DNA of 64,000 bases from Syngnathus acus (GCF_901709675.1 NC_051107.1:6202001-6266000), one strand, 5' to 3'. Positions 12,881 to 26,061 are shown, numbered from the stretch's first letter. The notes: generated by a model from the sequence alone, not told the origin. Made by a program: numbers and translations.

Positions 12881-15305
12881 AAAAATGCATGTTCGCTAAT
12901 TCCATCTGCAAGAATCAATGGCAATGAAAAGTTGACAGCAGCGTGGGTGACTTTGATCAATTGTTCTGAACGTATTCAAATTAACCTGGTTAGCGCTAAT
13001 GACAATTAACAAAGCTAAGCTGTTGCTTAAAACATTAAATGAAGCTTTTAATCACGAGGAATGAATTTGTGGTGCCGACACTTGTATCTGGTGCTTTTGC
13101 TCTGCTAGCGCTAAACGTTAGCCGTCTTTTATCACGCCCGCGCGGGCCAACGTTGCTTTAAAAAAGATTTTTAAAAAAAAGTGTTAGTGGCGGTTACGCA
13201 AGAGGCGCAAAGAATGCAAACTCCTACGTGTGCAGTCTGAAAACGGATCAATAGACTCACCTGAAAGAAGCCCACCTCGCACAACAAATCCCCCACCCCC
13301 TCACCAATGATGCTAATGCTCTCAGGGATCGTTTATAGCGCCGATAAGGGTGGTGACCTCATATGTAATGTCCTAATCTGAAAGACCGCATCGTGCACAT
13401 GCGGCCATGTTGCTGCTCAAATGTCAGCCGTTCATAAGTGGTTTATTATCTTCTTAAACCCTTTCAAAAGTGCACAGCGAGAACTGAGGGAGCGCTGCAC
13501 ACGGCTGATAGCGCCAAGTGCCAGTTGGCGCCCCCGTATGGCGGTGGCGACACATTAAGGCACCCCATTTGCCATGGTACAATTGACATCATTTACATCA
13601 AAGAAAGTCGAAACAAGTACATGACAATAGCCAAAATAATATTGTACTGGTTTCATGTTAAGCAAGAACCCTATTTGTTAATCCAACCCTCAATTCTTAG
13701 TAATGGCGGCATTCTCGTGAAAGCTTTGGTTCACCAACAGAAACATAAATGCGTTAGGCATTTCTGTTTCCATGGTAACTCGCTGACTGACCCACAAAAG
13801 ATGGAGCCATGTTTGCTGTCGCTTGAAAATCAATTGTGGCATCATTTAAATCCCATCCTCTGGGCTGGAACCCTTGTGGCGTATCGTGTGTGCATGTGTG
13901 TGTATTTGTCTAAGTGTGTGTCTTGCATGTGTGTACGCACGCATGTGTGTTACACCTCATTTAGTAGCGCTCCACGGGGGAATGGAAAATCAAGCTTGGA
14001 GAATAAACAAATCAAAATCATGAAACCAGTACAAAAAAAACAACAGATTTTCCTTTTCTACTGACTGCCTCTGGTGGTCTGAAAGTGTATTACTACAGTC
14101 AATTTGTCAGTTTCATTTTGCACAAGTCAAAGGTGACATTAAAACACTTTTGGCAACACATTGTTGACTATTAGCTCAATTGAATTTAAGAAAACGAAAA
14201 GGCTCAGAGACGCAGTTGCAATGTGGAGTGCTGACATTTCAAATGAATGGATAGATACCCGCCATAGAAATGGTGAAGGTTACATTCTAAAAATAGACAG
14301 CATCTTGATCCGGAGTATAACTCCTCAACTATCGACTATTTGAAGTATATCAGGGAAACATACTAGAAATAAAGGAATTGTATTTTGAGGTCATTTTCTT
14401 TGAATTTTAGACAGTGGTCTCAATCATGTAAGAAACTGCTGTCTGGATTTTACTGCTCAGATTTACTCGACCAAACATCTAAGTAAAAAAAATAAAAGCT
14501 TTTCAGTGCTTTTCATTTCCCAGGCAGTTTGTGAGAATAGAGAACTGCCGGCTGCTCTACTCTCCCTTTTTAAATGAGCCATGAGAGGGAGTGTGTTCTT
14601 TCCGTCAGCAAGACAATGATCGCTCACTGTGTGTGCTATTTGCTTTGTCCCCGTATAACTTCATGTTGCGTTTATGTGCCTCCACTCGTCGTCAAATAAG
14701 CTCTCCCGGTGTATCCTGGCGGCCCTTTTTCCTTGTTTACCGAGCGCACTTGCAATCAAGATAAGAACCCTGCAAACAGTCGCGTTCTGCTCTCGTCGCC
14801 ACCGCCGCGTCGCTCGACATCGCTTCCATCGTACTTCCCGTCAAATTACAACAGTGCTCTTTTATTCAAAACAAGGCAAGGTGCTTTTCTGTCCTTGCGT
14901 CTGGCCGCGGACCATCGAGGCAACTGTGAACATGTTCCCGCGGCCGCCTGTGGCGCGTGACGTCAAGACCGGGTAGCGGGCAGATTAGCGGGCAATCAAA
15001 GTGCATCTTAGCTTGATGCTTGACATTGCTACAACTTGACCTGTGGCGAGCGGGAATAAGACGCTGCCGGCTGGCGGTGCTTTCGCTGCCACTTGAATCG
15101 AGCCCGCTTGTGATTGCATATCTGCTTCGGGATTAAGCGACGGGGGGAAAAAAGAAAAAATCGATTACACTATTTGTAGAGGGTTAAGGAACAGGACCAA
15201 AAGCAAAACCTTGCGAATAATAGATCACCACTCAATGCTTTGAGGCCTTGAGATACAAGTGCACTGAATTAAGAGTTTTTCCAGATGTAAGCCGTTATTC
15301 AGCCA

Positions 15306-15844
15306 AATTTTTTTTTTTTTTTTTTTACTTGTTAAGTCGAAAAAGGTCTACTTTGTTCATACATGCACAAGTACATAGACAATAAAACTCTCAGGTATAC
15401 AATCTTTATCCTCTGTCAAAAATAGCAAATACTACAGCGCAATACAGAGTTACTTAGTAAGGGTCAGGTATTTTCTAGCTGGAAGGTCTCCTACCATATT
15501 AACAGAACAGGAAAATGCTCCTGACATTGTTATGAAGCAAGCCATTCCTGGAAACTTCCATGACAACCTTGTAATGCACAACTGTTGCTTCAGTTCCATC
15601 ACCAACGGCCTCCGAGTTAACGCATCCGTTCAGAAGAAAAAGTCTTCAAGCTTGTTCTGATGTGGTGGTGGTCGGGGTATCATCGAGCCCAGCGCAAGTT
15701 TTCCGTCAATGACATAAGACTTGCAGAAGATGATCTTGGCTATAAACTGGGTCAAACGCTGGGCCTTTTCCATGGATTTTGCCTTGAGGGCAGATGACAT
15801 CAAAATTTGCCAATTAGGAAAATCAAAAACGACAGCGAGCTTCC
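15306..15844 (-). pseudogene. Possible retrocopy: ORF tail, 3' UTR-like spacer, poly(A)
   Basis: On the minus strand a frame is open from before 15844 to a TGA at 15630-15632 (about 71 codons). Its composition is protein-like, for example MEKAQRLTQFIAKIIF. It ends in HQNKLEDFFF, where QNKLEDFF fits the PCNA-interacting (PIP-box) consensus QxxLxxFF. About 300 bp further along the same strand is a poly(A) run of roughly 20 (seen as poly-T at 15306-15327), the order expected for a reverse-transcribed mRNA 3' end. A weak acceptor (CAG before 15844) could instead make it a terminal exon. I do not recognise the parent gene. Confidence 0.3.
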
Positions 15845-17133
15845 CTGGGCTGAGGGGCGCTTGGCCGCAGGCAATTTGTTGACGCCGCCGTCAAGACGAA
15901 CGCACCGCTGTTGCTCGGGCAAACGCTAATTAGTCGTCTAGAATGAGGAGAATTGGCGGTCCGGCAGTATTCCCACCTCAAAGAATAAAGCCGTCAAGCA
16001 GCAACGTGAGGGGACAGCGACAGGGAGGATGGTTGACTATGTCGTTATTAAACAGCTGTGTTTTTTTCCCCTCGTGTTTCCACAGTAACAATTCAAAAGG
16101 TGCTTTTGTTTGAATGCAGCTTGTTTTTTGGGATTTGGCTTTATTAAGCAGAAATGTTTGTCAAGCCATGGATGGAGGGTCAACACCAGTAATATTGTCT
16201 CTTCTCCATTTGGCCACCAAACAAATTGCAAAACAATCCTGAATCCAGTAATTTGCAAGCACTGTGCAGCAAGTTAATTTGCCCAGAGAGATCCTCAAAA
16301 GACATGTCCATTAAGAGCAAATCCATTGACATGGTGCCTGAAGCTCTGTCACGTCGAGAGTTCAGAGTGTGGTGAAGTAACATCTGGTATCCTCCCGTTA
16401 GCTGCTAATGTTGTCGCTAATGTTGATGAGAGGTGCTCCGGGGTAGAAGTGGTTATGAAGGTTTCACGTCGGGGCCACCTTGGTTGGTGTAGTGCCATAT
16501 CGTCCATCTGTCTTCTTGTTCTTTGTCATCTTCCACTCCGGTTTGCATCCAAGCTGTTTGGTTCATCCTGCGAGGGTGCAAGGACTGGTCGCCAGACAAC
16601 CCCGAGATGTCACACTGAGACGAGCATGACGCAGGAAATGAAAGTGATGGCCATCTTCAGCCGCAGAGATATAATTCCAGATTTGCATTCATTTCCTAGC
16701 GCTGCCCCCCCCCCCCCTCTCCCACCCTCCATCCTTGTCTCAAGGGTACCTGGCCACAGGGGGGACGGGTTTTAACAGATGCCTGCCAAGATACAACATA
16801 AATATTTAGACAGTGCACTAGGAATACTCCTGCCTTCCCATCAACAACCTCCAGTGTGTTGTTGTCCATGCCCAAGGGCTTTGTATTGCCTTCAGAATGG
16901 TGGGCCGTATATTTGCCGGGGAGGAGGCCACCCCCGGGGAGCAAGGCTATTTCTTCTTTCTTTTTTGGCTTCTCTCCACTCAAAGGTACACAGTCTGGAT
17001 AATGTCTCATTGAGTGTGCAGTGAGCTACAAGACAACACCAAGGTCAGAGAATTCCGTCTTCAGCGGTGCTTCTGTGGAAAGTCGGTCCGAGGAAATAAA
17101 ACCTAATGAGAGGAGCTCACTCCTGGCTGACAG

Positions 17134-17480
17134 GTGGGCTCTAAATCTAAAAAATGTTGGCAAAAGGTTCCCGGGCCCAACTGAATTCTCCATATTTGGT
17201 CAGGCTGGTAGTTCACTTCCTGAGTTTTATGACCAAACGAAAAAATATGAGATGAGGAGAAGCTTGTTCCCTTCGTGGTTGACCTGTGGGCTGGCTCCAA
17301 ATTGAAAATATGCACCATAAAGTTTCCCTGTGCACAACATACCGAAATCTCCACATTTGGTCACTCTGGTAGTTGCATTGATGGGTTTTATGTCGGCGGA
17401 AAAAATAGGTAACATGACGCTTGTTCCTCGAGGACAGATGCTCCTTGACTACACAGGGGCTCCAAGTCTTGAAAATGTAC
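17134..17480. repeat. Diverged tandem repeat, period about 150-167 bp, about 2.3 copies
   Basis: GTGGGCT-type starts at 17134 and 17286 are each followed by GGCTC/CTCTAAAT..GAAAAT, TCTCCA(T/C)ATTTGGTCA, CTGGTAGTT and GGTTTTATG/GAGTTTTATG blocks. A third partial copy begins near 17455. Copies are clearly related but mutated. Confidence 0.65.
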
Positions 17481-20400
17481 AAAATAGGCCAATTCAATAG
17501 TCTTAATTCTGTTCTTCAAAAGGTTTGTCAGTGTCAATTTTTGTATTCACTATCAAAATACGATTCCGGTAGGAGGGCATCTAACGCGGACAAACATGCT
17601 GTGATCATGCGATCAAAATAAATGACTCAGATGTTCCCGTGGGAATCCGCAGGGGGGCCCGTGTGTCAAAAGAGCACACACCGCAAACTGGTTGGGGAAT
17701 TCAGTGAACATCCTGCAACGTTCCAAGAATCATAGTTATAAAAAATGTTCCCTCTATCAATGCTTTTGATATTGTGGCTGCTTTTCACCATCTGTGAAAA
17801 AGACCCCTCCGGAAAAATATAAAATCGTTTGAAAACAAAGGGACAAAAAGCTGCTGCTGATGATGACGATGAAGACAGGGTCATCTTGCATGTGTAATTT
17901 AAAAATGTAATCTCGCAGTAATAACTTACTGAGGAATCCTCTGCTGATTTGCCTTTAATTAGTACATTTCCATACATCGAAAGATAATAGCTTCTCCAGA
18001 GAAGAGGCGTGAGGGCAGGAGGGATGGCTTATGTTGCCTCACCTGCAGCAATTTGCTTCCACTTCACATCAGCGGGGAGCTTTAGTGTCTTATTAAAGTT
18101 GATCAGATATCAGCGAGACACGGCAGCTGTTAATAGCAATCCTCTGGCTACAAATGAACTTTTTCCAAGTCGTGGCTCGAGAGACCTCGCCTCTTTCGGT
18201 TGTTGGTCCAAGCCACTTCTTGTTCCACCATGAGCCCCTGCTGGGGTATTGGCCGTTGACAAGAGTCTTCCAGATTCTTCTGTCCACCCCCTTTGTTTCA
18301 GACTGGTTTCAGGTGATGATTCAAAGCTTGTTAGTGTCTATTCAAGGTGAGGCCATTCTAACGGGAAGCAGCAACAGAAAAGGCTTGATGGCGCTAGCGC
18401 TAAAATATACTTTTTAATTCGCCAGCATGAGGAATGAAACGTAATCCACTCCGACAGTGACATCATTAGACATGCTGTGTTGTTAAACACATAATGGCCA
18501 AAACCCTATGGATGCATTTACTACTATTGTGCAAATGCAGAATTCCTAAACTGTCACTACCTAATCCCACAAAAGATGCCTTCGATGACTGCTGACAGGC
18601 ATCCTTTGTTTCCGCTCCAGCGAACTCAGAGGAAATGGATCCTCCGCTACGTTGGGAACACCGCCATAATGCATCCGCATAATGCGTCTTCCTATCTTTG
18701 TTGCCCGTTACAATCATTTCCTAAGAAAGCCGTCAGCGCGCGCCCTTGCTAGATTAGATTGTACGTTGCCTCTGGGATTCACCTGTTTCTTCGGCTCCCG
18801 TGCATTCCGATGAGCAGGCTCATTACGTGGAGAGCCGGCCGAGAAGAGGCTCTGCGCTATTGTGTTGCTTTTGGGGTTTCAGCTGAAGCCGTTTTAAAGT
18901 GTTTGCTACATTGTTGTTTTGTTTTTGATCTGCAGCACACTAACAATAAGGTCACCATCTGTGGTGTGGTTATTATATCCTGTTAACTCCAATTTGGGGC
19001 ATTGATGGCACTAGCAAATAAAGCTAACTGGGTCAAACAAACCAAAAAAGCAAAGGTCCATACTTCAGCGGCGTGGCTGCACAAAAGGTACTTGTTGACT
19101 TTTAACTGTTTGTTTAACAAGCCCTGGAATGGTTTCCTCTTGACAGACTGGTGTCACTTTAAATATTCCTAATGGCAAGGCCTGCTTCCCCCGCAGCATG
19201 TGCCTTCCACGCCTTGCGAAGTATTGCTTCGGCTGGCTGGCTTGCACTCGCCCTCGATGGAAAGCTGGCACTCATTAAGATAGCGGCCGATAGCAGCGAC
19301 AGAGAAAAGGCAGGCGCGGCGGCGGTGGTGTGGGGGGTGATTTGTTCCACTTCATTGTTTCAGCGTTTGGCCAGCCATCCCCCACACGTCCTCTTGTGAT
19401 TCACAGCAAAGCGATAAAGAAGCAAAGCAAACGTTGCCCTTGGACAGTTTGTGCTATTTACAGTCCTCCGTCTTGACTGCAGTGTGGGCCCACAGATGGG
19501 GGGGAACAAGCGAGGCAAAACACACCTTCTTCATCGCATAACAGGCAGCAGATGGTGACAAAGTGTCAGACGAGAGTGCGACGTGGCGCCGTCAATCCAT
19601 GTGGCCATCAGAGTCCGCATCAATGCACCCCGCGCCGGCGCTGGAAATAAAGCTGACGGAATGTTAATCCTTGACCGACGGTCCGTCAAGTCGAGCCGCA
19701 TCGTGACAGCACCCACTTAGGCGACGTTCTCGAAACCCGCCTCTCATTTATCCCCGTGCCGAGAGATTAGCGGAGGGATGATGCTACACCTGTCAGGATT
19801 TGATCCCCCACTTCAGTCCTGCTTCCGGGAGATATGTTTGACACCTTTGGCAAAAACCCATTTGGCAAACTTCGGCTCTTGAAATTAGGTATTCGCTGAT
19901 CTGTAATGCAACAATCGCCAACCTTAAAGAACCTTGCCTCTGATAGAAAGCACACGCAAGCCTACTGGTGCCAAACATGATTGATCACACTTGCTAGGGT
20001 TGAATACAGTTCTGCAGCCAGTATAGAAATAGCTGCACAGGAGAAGTCCATTTTTTTAACACAGAGGTTTAATCCACAGACAAGTGGATACCGTACAGTC
20101 CAAAAAGGTGCATTTCTTTCTCCTGGAACCGAGTTTTGAAAAGGGTAAAGGTCCATTTGTGTACCCTTGATTGTAATACTCCCAGGTTATGGTTCGCAGA
20201 GATGTTGCTGCTTTGATACTGGGTAAATCGGGAGTGTACTTCTGTTACCAGAGCACAAATCCTGCAGAGCTAATTGTTAGATTCGGAGGTATCGTCTGTC
20301 CTCTTTCCGGGGTTTCTCCCAAGCTTCAAAAGTCAAGTGTCAAGTATTTGCTGGAGCATTAGGTTCCAAAAACAGGGAACAGGAAATGAGAAATCAGCTG

Positions 20401-20604
20401 CAACAACATTCACTGTTTGGTTGACCAATCGCTCAAGCATCAGTGTGGATTTCCGTTGTATACATTGGCTCAGGGTTGACGTCTAGTCCATGGGCTGCCG
20501 GTGGTCCTTGAGAAATCCCAAGTCGTGGATGTCATCCGGCCAATGCTTTTCCCTATTTTCAACGTGCTCTAAATATACGCTGCAAGTCTACGTTGACCCA
20601 TCTA

Positions 20605-21092
20605 CAGTCGTATGCAAACGTTTGGGCACCCCTGACCATTTTCAAGATTTTCCTTTATGAATCATTGGCTTTTCGGATCTGGAATTTCAGTTAAATATAT
20701 CATATAGCAGACAAAAAATGATATTTGAGAAGTGAAATTAAGTTTATATGATTTACAGAAAGAGTGCAAACAAAAGGAGGCAGGTGAATACATTTGGGCA
20801 CCCCAACAGAAAAATGACATCAATATTTAGTAGATCCTCCTTTTGCAGAAATAACAAGTCAAGTCAAGTCAAGTTTATTTGTATAGCCCTAAATCACAAG
20901 CAGTCTCAAAGGGCTTCACATAGACAACAGCCTCTAAGCACTTCCTATAGCTTCCAATGAGAGTCTGGATTCTGGTTGAAGGTATTTTGGACCATTCTTC
21001 TTGACAAAAGATCTCTAGTTGTCAGGTTTCCGAGCATGGACAGCCCGCCTTTATAAAGGAAAATCATGAAAATGATCCTTTGCATATGACTG
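20605..21092. mobile_element. Non-autonomous Tc1/mariner-like element inserted at TA
   Basis: The left end CAGTCGTATGCAAACG and the reverse complement of the right end, CAGTCATATGCAAAGG, form terminal inverted repeats. The match continues into CATTTTC..GATTTTCCTTTAT after a gap. The element is flanked by TA on both sides (20603-20604 and 21093-21094), the target-site duplication of this superfamily. The interior resembles non-coding parts of fish Tc1 elements (from memory) and has no transposase frame, so it is a 488-bp deletion derivative or MITE. Confidence 0.8.
20855..20930. repeat. Interspersed repeat nested in the Tc1-like element
   Basis: A CAAGT-rich lead (CAAGTCAAGTCAAGTCAAGT) is followed by TTATTTGTATAGCCCTAAAT and a CTCAAAGGGCTTCACA tail. 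From memory this segment is very common in fish genomes. It interrupts the Tc1-derived interior, so it is the younger insertion. Confidence 0.55.
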
Positions 21093-22856
21093 TAGACTGC
21101 AAGTCTACGTTGACCCATCTACGTTGATTGGTTTTAACTGGTTTCCTCTTTCTTGATTTGTAAAAAGAGAAATCTTGAGAGCATCCCAGACCCATGCCAT
21201 ACTCTCCATGTCCCAGCTGTGCGGCTGGAATCACAGCTTTGGCATTCCAGTCATGCACGTCAGCAAATGGCAAACGCCGGCCTAGTCCTTGATGGAGAGC
21301 GCCGGCCAATGATGGAAATGCAAACGCTAGGGATGAGGGGAGTGGGGCGCAGGTGCCCCAAGGATTTATCTGGGATCCGCAGATGTAAAGTGTGAACTCA
21401 AGAGGATGAGAGAAGCGTCCGTATGGGTCGTTTTAAATGCACAGCTGCCGAGCTCACAAATCACATGGCGAGCTTGACGCAGGCATCAAGCGCCACCTGT
21501 TGCGTGTCGCCAGCAAAATGCGCTGACCCGCTAATGCGGCTTCAAATTAAAAAGGCAAGGACGGCATTGTCATCTCACTGCTTTCCCTCTCTGCTCACCT
21601 GTGTAAAGCACCGAAGGGAGGGGGTAAAGGTGGCTGTGAAAGGGCGAGCTTGGCCTTTTTGTGCTCCCCAAAGGCCATAAGCAATTTTCGGCTCTAGCGA
21701 GCAAACTGCAAATCAGAACAGGGAACAATACGGAGAGCTCATTTATTCGCACGGCGGTGTCCAGAAGGCTAATACCTGAGACAAAAGAAGCCATTTAGGC
21801 ATCCGCGTGAGGTATGTCGGCCTGAAAGGAGTCTGGCACAGGCATTATGTTCATCAGTCAAAGGGTGCGATCATTGGCGTCAGCGTTCTGATGAGGTTGG
21901 GCCGAACGCGCGGTAGGGGAGGCGAGTGATTGATAGCTACGCTAAGATAAGTCATCGCAGATCTCCCCAGGCGACCGTTCACTCAGCATGCTGGAGTTGA
22001 CGGCAAGGAAGAAGAAAAAAAAAAACTTCCATTCGGGCACCTCGGGGACATGCAGAGCTGTTGCAGCCAGTCAAAGAAAGAGGAGGGACGCCAGATGGAT
22101 TTGTTTGGACTCCTGTGCGAGTGTCCGAGCTCTCAGGTGCGTCAGGGCTTAGGTGGAGGACAAAGAGCAACCCCCGTTGGGACCGTGTTGCGACCATCTG
22201 CACTGCCGCTCTAATCCACTGGGCGAGGAACAAGTGTGTCCCGTTTGTATTGCCGCGCTTAGCTGGCGTAAATCAGCGGCGTTAAACATTTTATGGGGAT
22301 TAGGCCAGCTTAGCTCCATGCCCCAATGCCACCACTGGGGATTTCCGGCACTGCAGATAAGTGAATGTTCGCAACTGTCAACTCAAATGCATCACAAACA
22401 TCACTCATTTTAGTAATTAGGGCCAGTGAATTTCTTGAAATTTTTATTCCAGTTCCACATGGCATTAAAAATGTTGGTACCTGAAAAGACACAGGAGGTC
22501 TGGCATTTCGGGCAGAAAGTGTAATTTAGGTTCATGATAACCATTTCTCTCTTTTTTTTTTCCATTTCATTTTTATCATTTTTTAATCAGTTCCAATTTT
22601 ATGATCCATTTATTTTCTACCATTTAAATGTCATATTTCCCTGAGATCTGCAGGTGCCTTGACAGCACCATTTAAAAACACAACATAACAATGGAAAGCG
22701 TTGCCTCGACAATTGTTACCTCAGAGGTTATCAAACGGATGTTCAGGCAGCGTGTCAGCTTAGTAGAATGTTAATGCGCTAAAGTGACAGCACTTTTCAT
22801 TTCAAACGGTACAAAGATCTTTTTCATCACAAATTCTCTTTTGTGCTCCTCCGCAG

Positions 22857-22899
22857 GTTCCGTGCGAGTGGGAGGTGTCGATGAGCAGGAGCCGATGCC
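22857..22899 (+). other. chrm2: chrm2 5' UTR at the start of the coding exon
   Basis: A pyrimidine-rich tract ending CTCCTCCGCAG places a splice acceptor just before 22857. So the intronless coding region is preceded by at least one spliced 5' UTR exon, as in other vertebrate muscarinic receptor genes. Confidence 0.75.
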
Positions 22900-24396
22900 A
22901 TGGATGCACTGAATTTCAGCTATTGGAACGCCTCAGAAGGCAACGACACTGATGCGTCAGAGGAGCGTGAGGGCTCCTACAAGACTGTGGAGGTGGTCTT
23001 CATTGTGCTGGTGGCCGGTTCCCTCAGCCTGGTCACGGTGATTGGCAACATCCTGGTCATGCTCTCCATAAAGGTCAACAGGAACCTGCAGACTGTCAAC
23101 AACTACTTCCTCTTCAGCTTGGCGTGCGCCGACCTCATTATTGGACTCTGCTCTATGAACTTGTACACAGTCTACATCGTCATCGGGTACTGGCCTCTGG
23201 GTCCGGTGGTTTGCGACTTGTGGCTGGCGCTGGACTACGTGGTCAGCAATGCGTCCGTTATGAATTTGCTCATCATAAGCTTTGACAGGTACTTCTGCGT
23301 CACTAAGCCACTCAGCTACCCTGTAAAAAGGACCACCAAGATGGCGGGCATGATGATCGCTGCTGCCTGGGTCCTGTCCTTTATCCTGTGGGCGCCAGCT
23401 ATCCTCTTTTGGCAGTTCATCGTGGGCGGGCGGACAGTGCCAGAGAAGGAATGCTACATTCAGTTCTTCTCAAACGCAGCCGTCACTTTTGGCACCGCCA
23501 TCGCCGCCTTTTACTTGCCCGTAATCATCATGATTCAGCTCTACTGGCAGATCTCCAGGGCGAGCAAGAGCCGCGTCAAGAAGGATAATCGCAAGCCATC
23601 GGGAGGAACCGCTGAGCCTTTGTCGCCCGCCAAGCGCAGGAACAAACCCAACAACAACAATATACCGGCCGAGAACACGGCAGCCTCCCAGAGCCAGAAC
23701 ATGGAGGATGGTGGCAACCAGCACGACGGCAGGATGCAGAACGGCAAAGCGCCTTCCTCCACCGCTGAGGCGGAAACCGAGGGTGACGACACCACAAGAG
23801 AGATCTGCGCGGCCGGCGAGGAAAAGGAGAGCTCCAATGACTCCACTTCGGGCAGCGCGGTCGCATCCAATTTGAAGGATGAGGATGCGCCGCCTTCGGC
23901 CGCCAATTCTGCCCCTGACCCTGGCCGTCCGCTACCCCGCCAGCGTGCCAAGGTGGGTGTCTCCAAGTTGACCTGCATCAAGATCAAGGCCAAATCCCCA
24001 GAGGGCGACTGCTACACGCCATCCAATGCCACGGTGGAGATTGTGCCGGCCTCAGAGCGGCAGAACCACGTGGCCCGCAAGATTGTGAAGATGACCAAGC
24101 AGCCGCCCGCCAAAAAGAAGAAGGTGGCCCCGTCGCGGGAAAAGAAGGTGACGCGCACCATCATGGCTATCCTAGTAGCCTTTGTGGCCACGTGGACACC
24201 TTACAACGTGATGGTGCTGATCAACACTTTTTGCTCCAGTTGCATCCCCAACACGGTGTGGACGCTAGGCTACTGGCTGTGCTACATCAACAGCACCATC
24301 AACCCAGCCTGTTACGCCCTGTGCAACGCCACCTTCAAAAAGACATTCAAGCACCTGCTGCTCTGTCAGTACAAGAACATTCGTTCTGCTAGGTAG
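22900..24396 (+). CDS. chrm2: Muscarinic acetylcholine receptor M2 (class A GPCR)
   Basis: A complete, single-exon 498-aa receptor for acetylcholine; M2 receptors act through Gi/o in the plasma membrane. N-glycosylation sites sit at N5, N10 and N15. Seven membrane segments are visible, with the ligand-binding Asp112 in TM3, DRY at 129-131, the C105-C185 disulfide pair, TM6 W432/Y435/N436, and NPxxY replaced by NPACY at 468-472, as in muscarinic receptors. M2 rather than M4 is shown by the long third loop with [36 protein letters not shown] and [11 protein letters not shown]. The start ATG at 22900 is in good context (GCCATGG) after the splice acceptor at 22856. ptn lies downstream and convergent, matching the CHRM2-PTN order of human 7q33 as I remember it. 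I cannot tell whether this is the chrm2a or chrm2b copy. Confidence 0.96.
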   Translation: MDALNFSYWNASEGNDTDASEEREGSYKTVEVVFIVLVAGSLSLVTVIGNILVMLSIKVNRNLQTVNNYFLFSLACADLIIGLCSMNLYTVYIVIGYWPLGPVVCDLWLALDYVVSNASVMNLLIISFDRYFCVTKPLSYPVKRTTKMAGMMIAAAWVLSFILWAPAILFWQFIVGGRTVPEKECYIQFFSNAAVTFGTAIAAFYLPVIIMIQLYWQISRASKSRVKKDNRKPSGGTAEPLSPAKRRNKPNNNNIPAENTAASQSQNMEDGGNQHDGRMQNGKAPSSTAEAETEGDDTTREICAAGEEKESSNDSTSGSAVASNLKDEDAPPSAANSAPDPGRPLPRQRAKVGVSKLTCIKIKAKSPEGDCYTPSNATVEIVPASERQNHVARKIVKMTKQPPAKKKKVAPSREKKVTRTIMAILVAFVATWTPYNVMVLINTFCSSCIPNTVWTLGYWLCYINSTINPACYALCNATFKKTFKHLLLCQYKNIRSAR

Positions 24397-24620
24397 ACAT
24401 TTCAGAGAGTTGCGTAGTGCAGATATTTTGTGTTAATGACCGTCCATTCTACCATTTCCCTCAAAAGGGTATTTCTCCATGACGTCACGAGTACTTACAG
24501 AAGGCAAAAGCCCACGTGACCTCAGATGTCACCAGTATTTAACAAAACCTTCTACATCATTTGACCAAGGCAGAGCAGTTCAGAAAAATACATAGCTCAA
24601 ATGTCATTCAAAATAGATTT

Positions 24621-24626
24621 AATAAA
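24621..24626 (+). terminator. chrm2: Candidate chrm2 polyadenylation signal
   Basis: AATAAA 225 bp after the chrm2 stop codon, on the same strand. The site in use may lie further downstream. Confidence 0.45.
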
Positions 24627-25693
24627 AATACAGACACTGTTAACATGATGACTGAGGAAATGGCTGACTCATTCAGGAAATCACAATAGATTTCAAAACA
24701 TTGGTCAGGGTAGATGCAGGGTAAAGGCTGGCAGACTACAATCAGCTGTAAATGAGCCTCGCCTAGCATTGAGTGGTGACTAATATTTGAGTTTGGATTT
24801 TTAAGCTATGGTTGGTGGACACATTCTTATAACATTATTGAACCAAGAAGGATTCAAGCTCTTGAATTTGAGGTTTCTGACTTTCATATAAATAGGACAG
24901 AAATTGTTTTTCAGGAGTAAAGTGGAGAGCAAGCTGTACAACATTGACTTTTGTTAAATTACTCAAAGACGACGCAACAAAACATTTTATGAGAAAATGT
25001 TTCAAACCCGCTTACTTCAACCTTCTCGTACAAAAGTTAGTTCATTTGGACAGAAATTTAAAGAATACTCTTGGGGTCTAACTGGCAGTGCAAGCCCGCA
25101 CACAAATGTTTGTCATCATTTCAAATTTAGGTTAGTGCTCGTCACTTGCGCTCTGCCATCCGAAAGCACTCCAGCGCCTATTGTTTACAAACATTCTGAA
25201 ATGTCCTACAAGCAATCGTAGCATCGGTAGGAAACAGGCTACATTTTAATGCTCCACAACGGGACAACAGGGCTGCCTGAATTTACAAACCTCACGCGTT
25301 TTAGGTTCAGCGACAACACTTGTAGATAACTGTACAAAGATCTCTTCATCAAAACCATAAACTGGATTTTTTTTTGCTTTTTTTTTGGGGGGGCTTGTTT
25401 AGTTAGCATTCTGTCGCCATAAAACTAGAATCCTGCTAAATTCTACTCGTAATGATTTTCTGCTCATCGCTTGAATTTTTTTTCTTTACGGTCCTTCAAA
25501 AACAAAAACAGATCAATTTAAGCTGTTTGAACAGAATACGTTTTGCTGATGCCAACTAATAACATTTATTCGTGCTGTCACATTAGGAATCTCAGCAGCG
25601 TCTAACAGGTAGCTAAAGCTCAGAGCATATTAGTGTGAGGATCAATGTACGTGTATGTGAGACTATTGCAAGTTTGTGAGTGTGCGTGTGCAC

Positions 25694-25713
25694 GTGTGTG
25701 TGTGTGTGTGTGT
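25694..25713. repeat. (GT)10 microsatellite
   Basis: GT run between chrm2 and ptn. Confidence 0.9.
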
Positions 25714-26061
25714 ATGCTGATGTGTGGTTGTGGGCTCCAAGTGAGGAGTTAACTTTGGATCACACCTTCAACGGCTTGTGATTTTAAAAGGGCTACTTTT
25801 GCGTCTTTAATGTCATCATTCACATTAGCATCATGTTAGCATTTTGTGTACATACCTTCACAAAAAAACACTGATCAAGAGTGCGGTCACAGGTAAGAAA
25901 TTAGCACATTAGCAGTCACATTAGCAATTTACTGTTCAAAATTGGCCCATTACACGCTCAGCTAGAGCGTGTGCATGCTCGCTCGCGGAAGCATTTTGTC
26001 TATTTATCTGCTTCAATGCTTTCTTGGACATACATGAAAAATACAGTAATACAGTACAGGG

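Larger units (their letters stand above)
6517..22856 (+). other. Presumed chrm2 5' intron; repeats, no recognised gene
   Basis: No known protein-coding exon was found on either strand. It holds (GT)9 at 8529-8546, a CA-rich tract at 12858-12880, a possible retrocopy fragment on the minus strand at 15306-15844, a diverged tandem repeat of about 150-bp period at 17134-17480, and a non-autonomous Tc1-like element at 20605-21092. Reading it as intron depends on the 5' UTR exons near 6 kb being correct. Confidence 0.4.

Noticed and set aside
13438-14064. 208-aa plus-strand frame
   Set aside because: It has no recognisable domain, spans a GT-rich tract and AT-rich DNA, and has no flanking splice signals.
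16326-16775. 149-aa plus-strand frame
   Set aside because: Low-complexity proline run from a poly-C tract and no similarity to known proteins; probably chance.
6517-22856. miR-490, which lies in a CHRM2 intron in mammals
   Set aside because: I looked for both mature arms on both strands by eye and found no match. It may be further upstream, or lost in this copy.
23541-23993. 150-aa frame antisense to the chrm2 third loop
   Set aside because: It mirrors GC-rich coding sequence; no independent evidence.
22900-24396. Calling the receptor chrm4
   Set aside because: The membrane segments fit both M2 and M4, but the third-loop words [25 protein letters not shown] and [11 protein letters not shown] are M2-specific.
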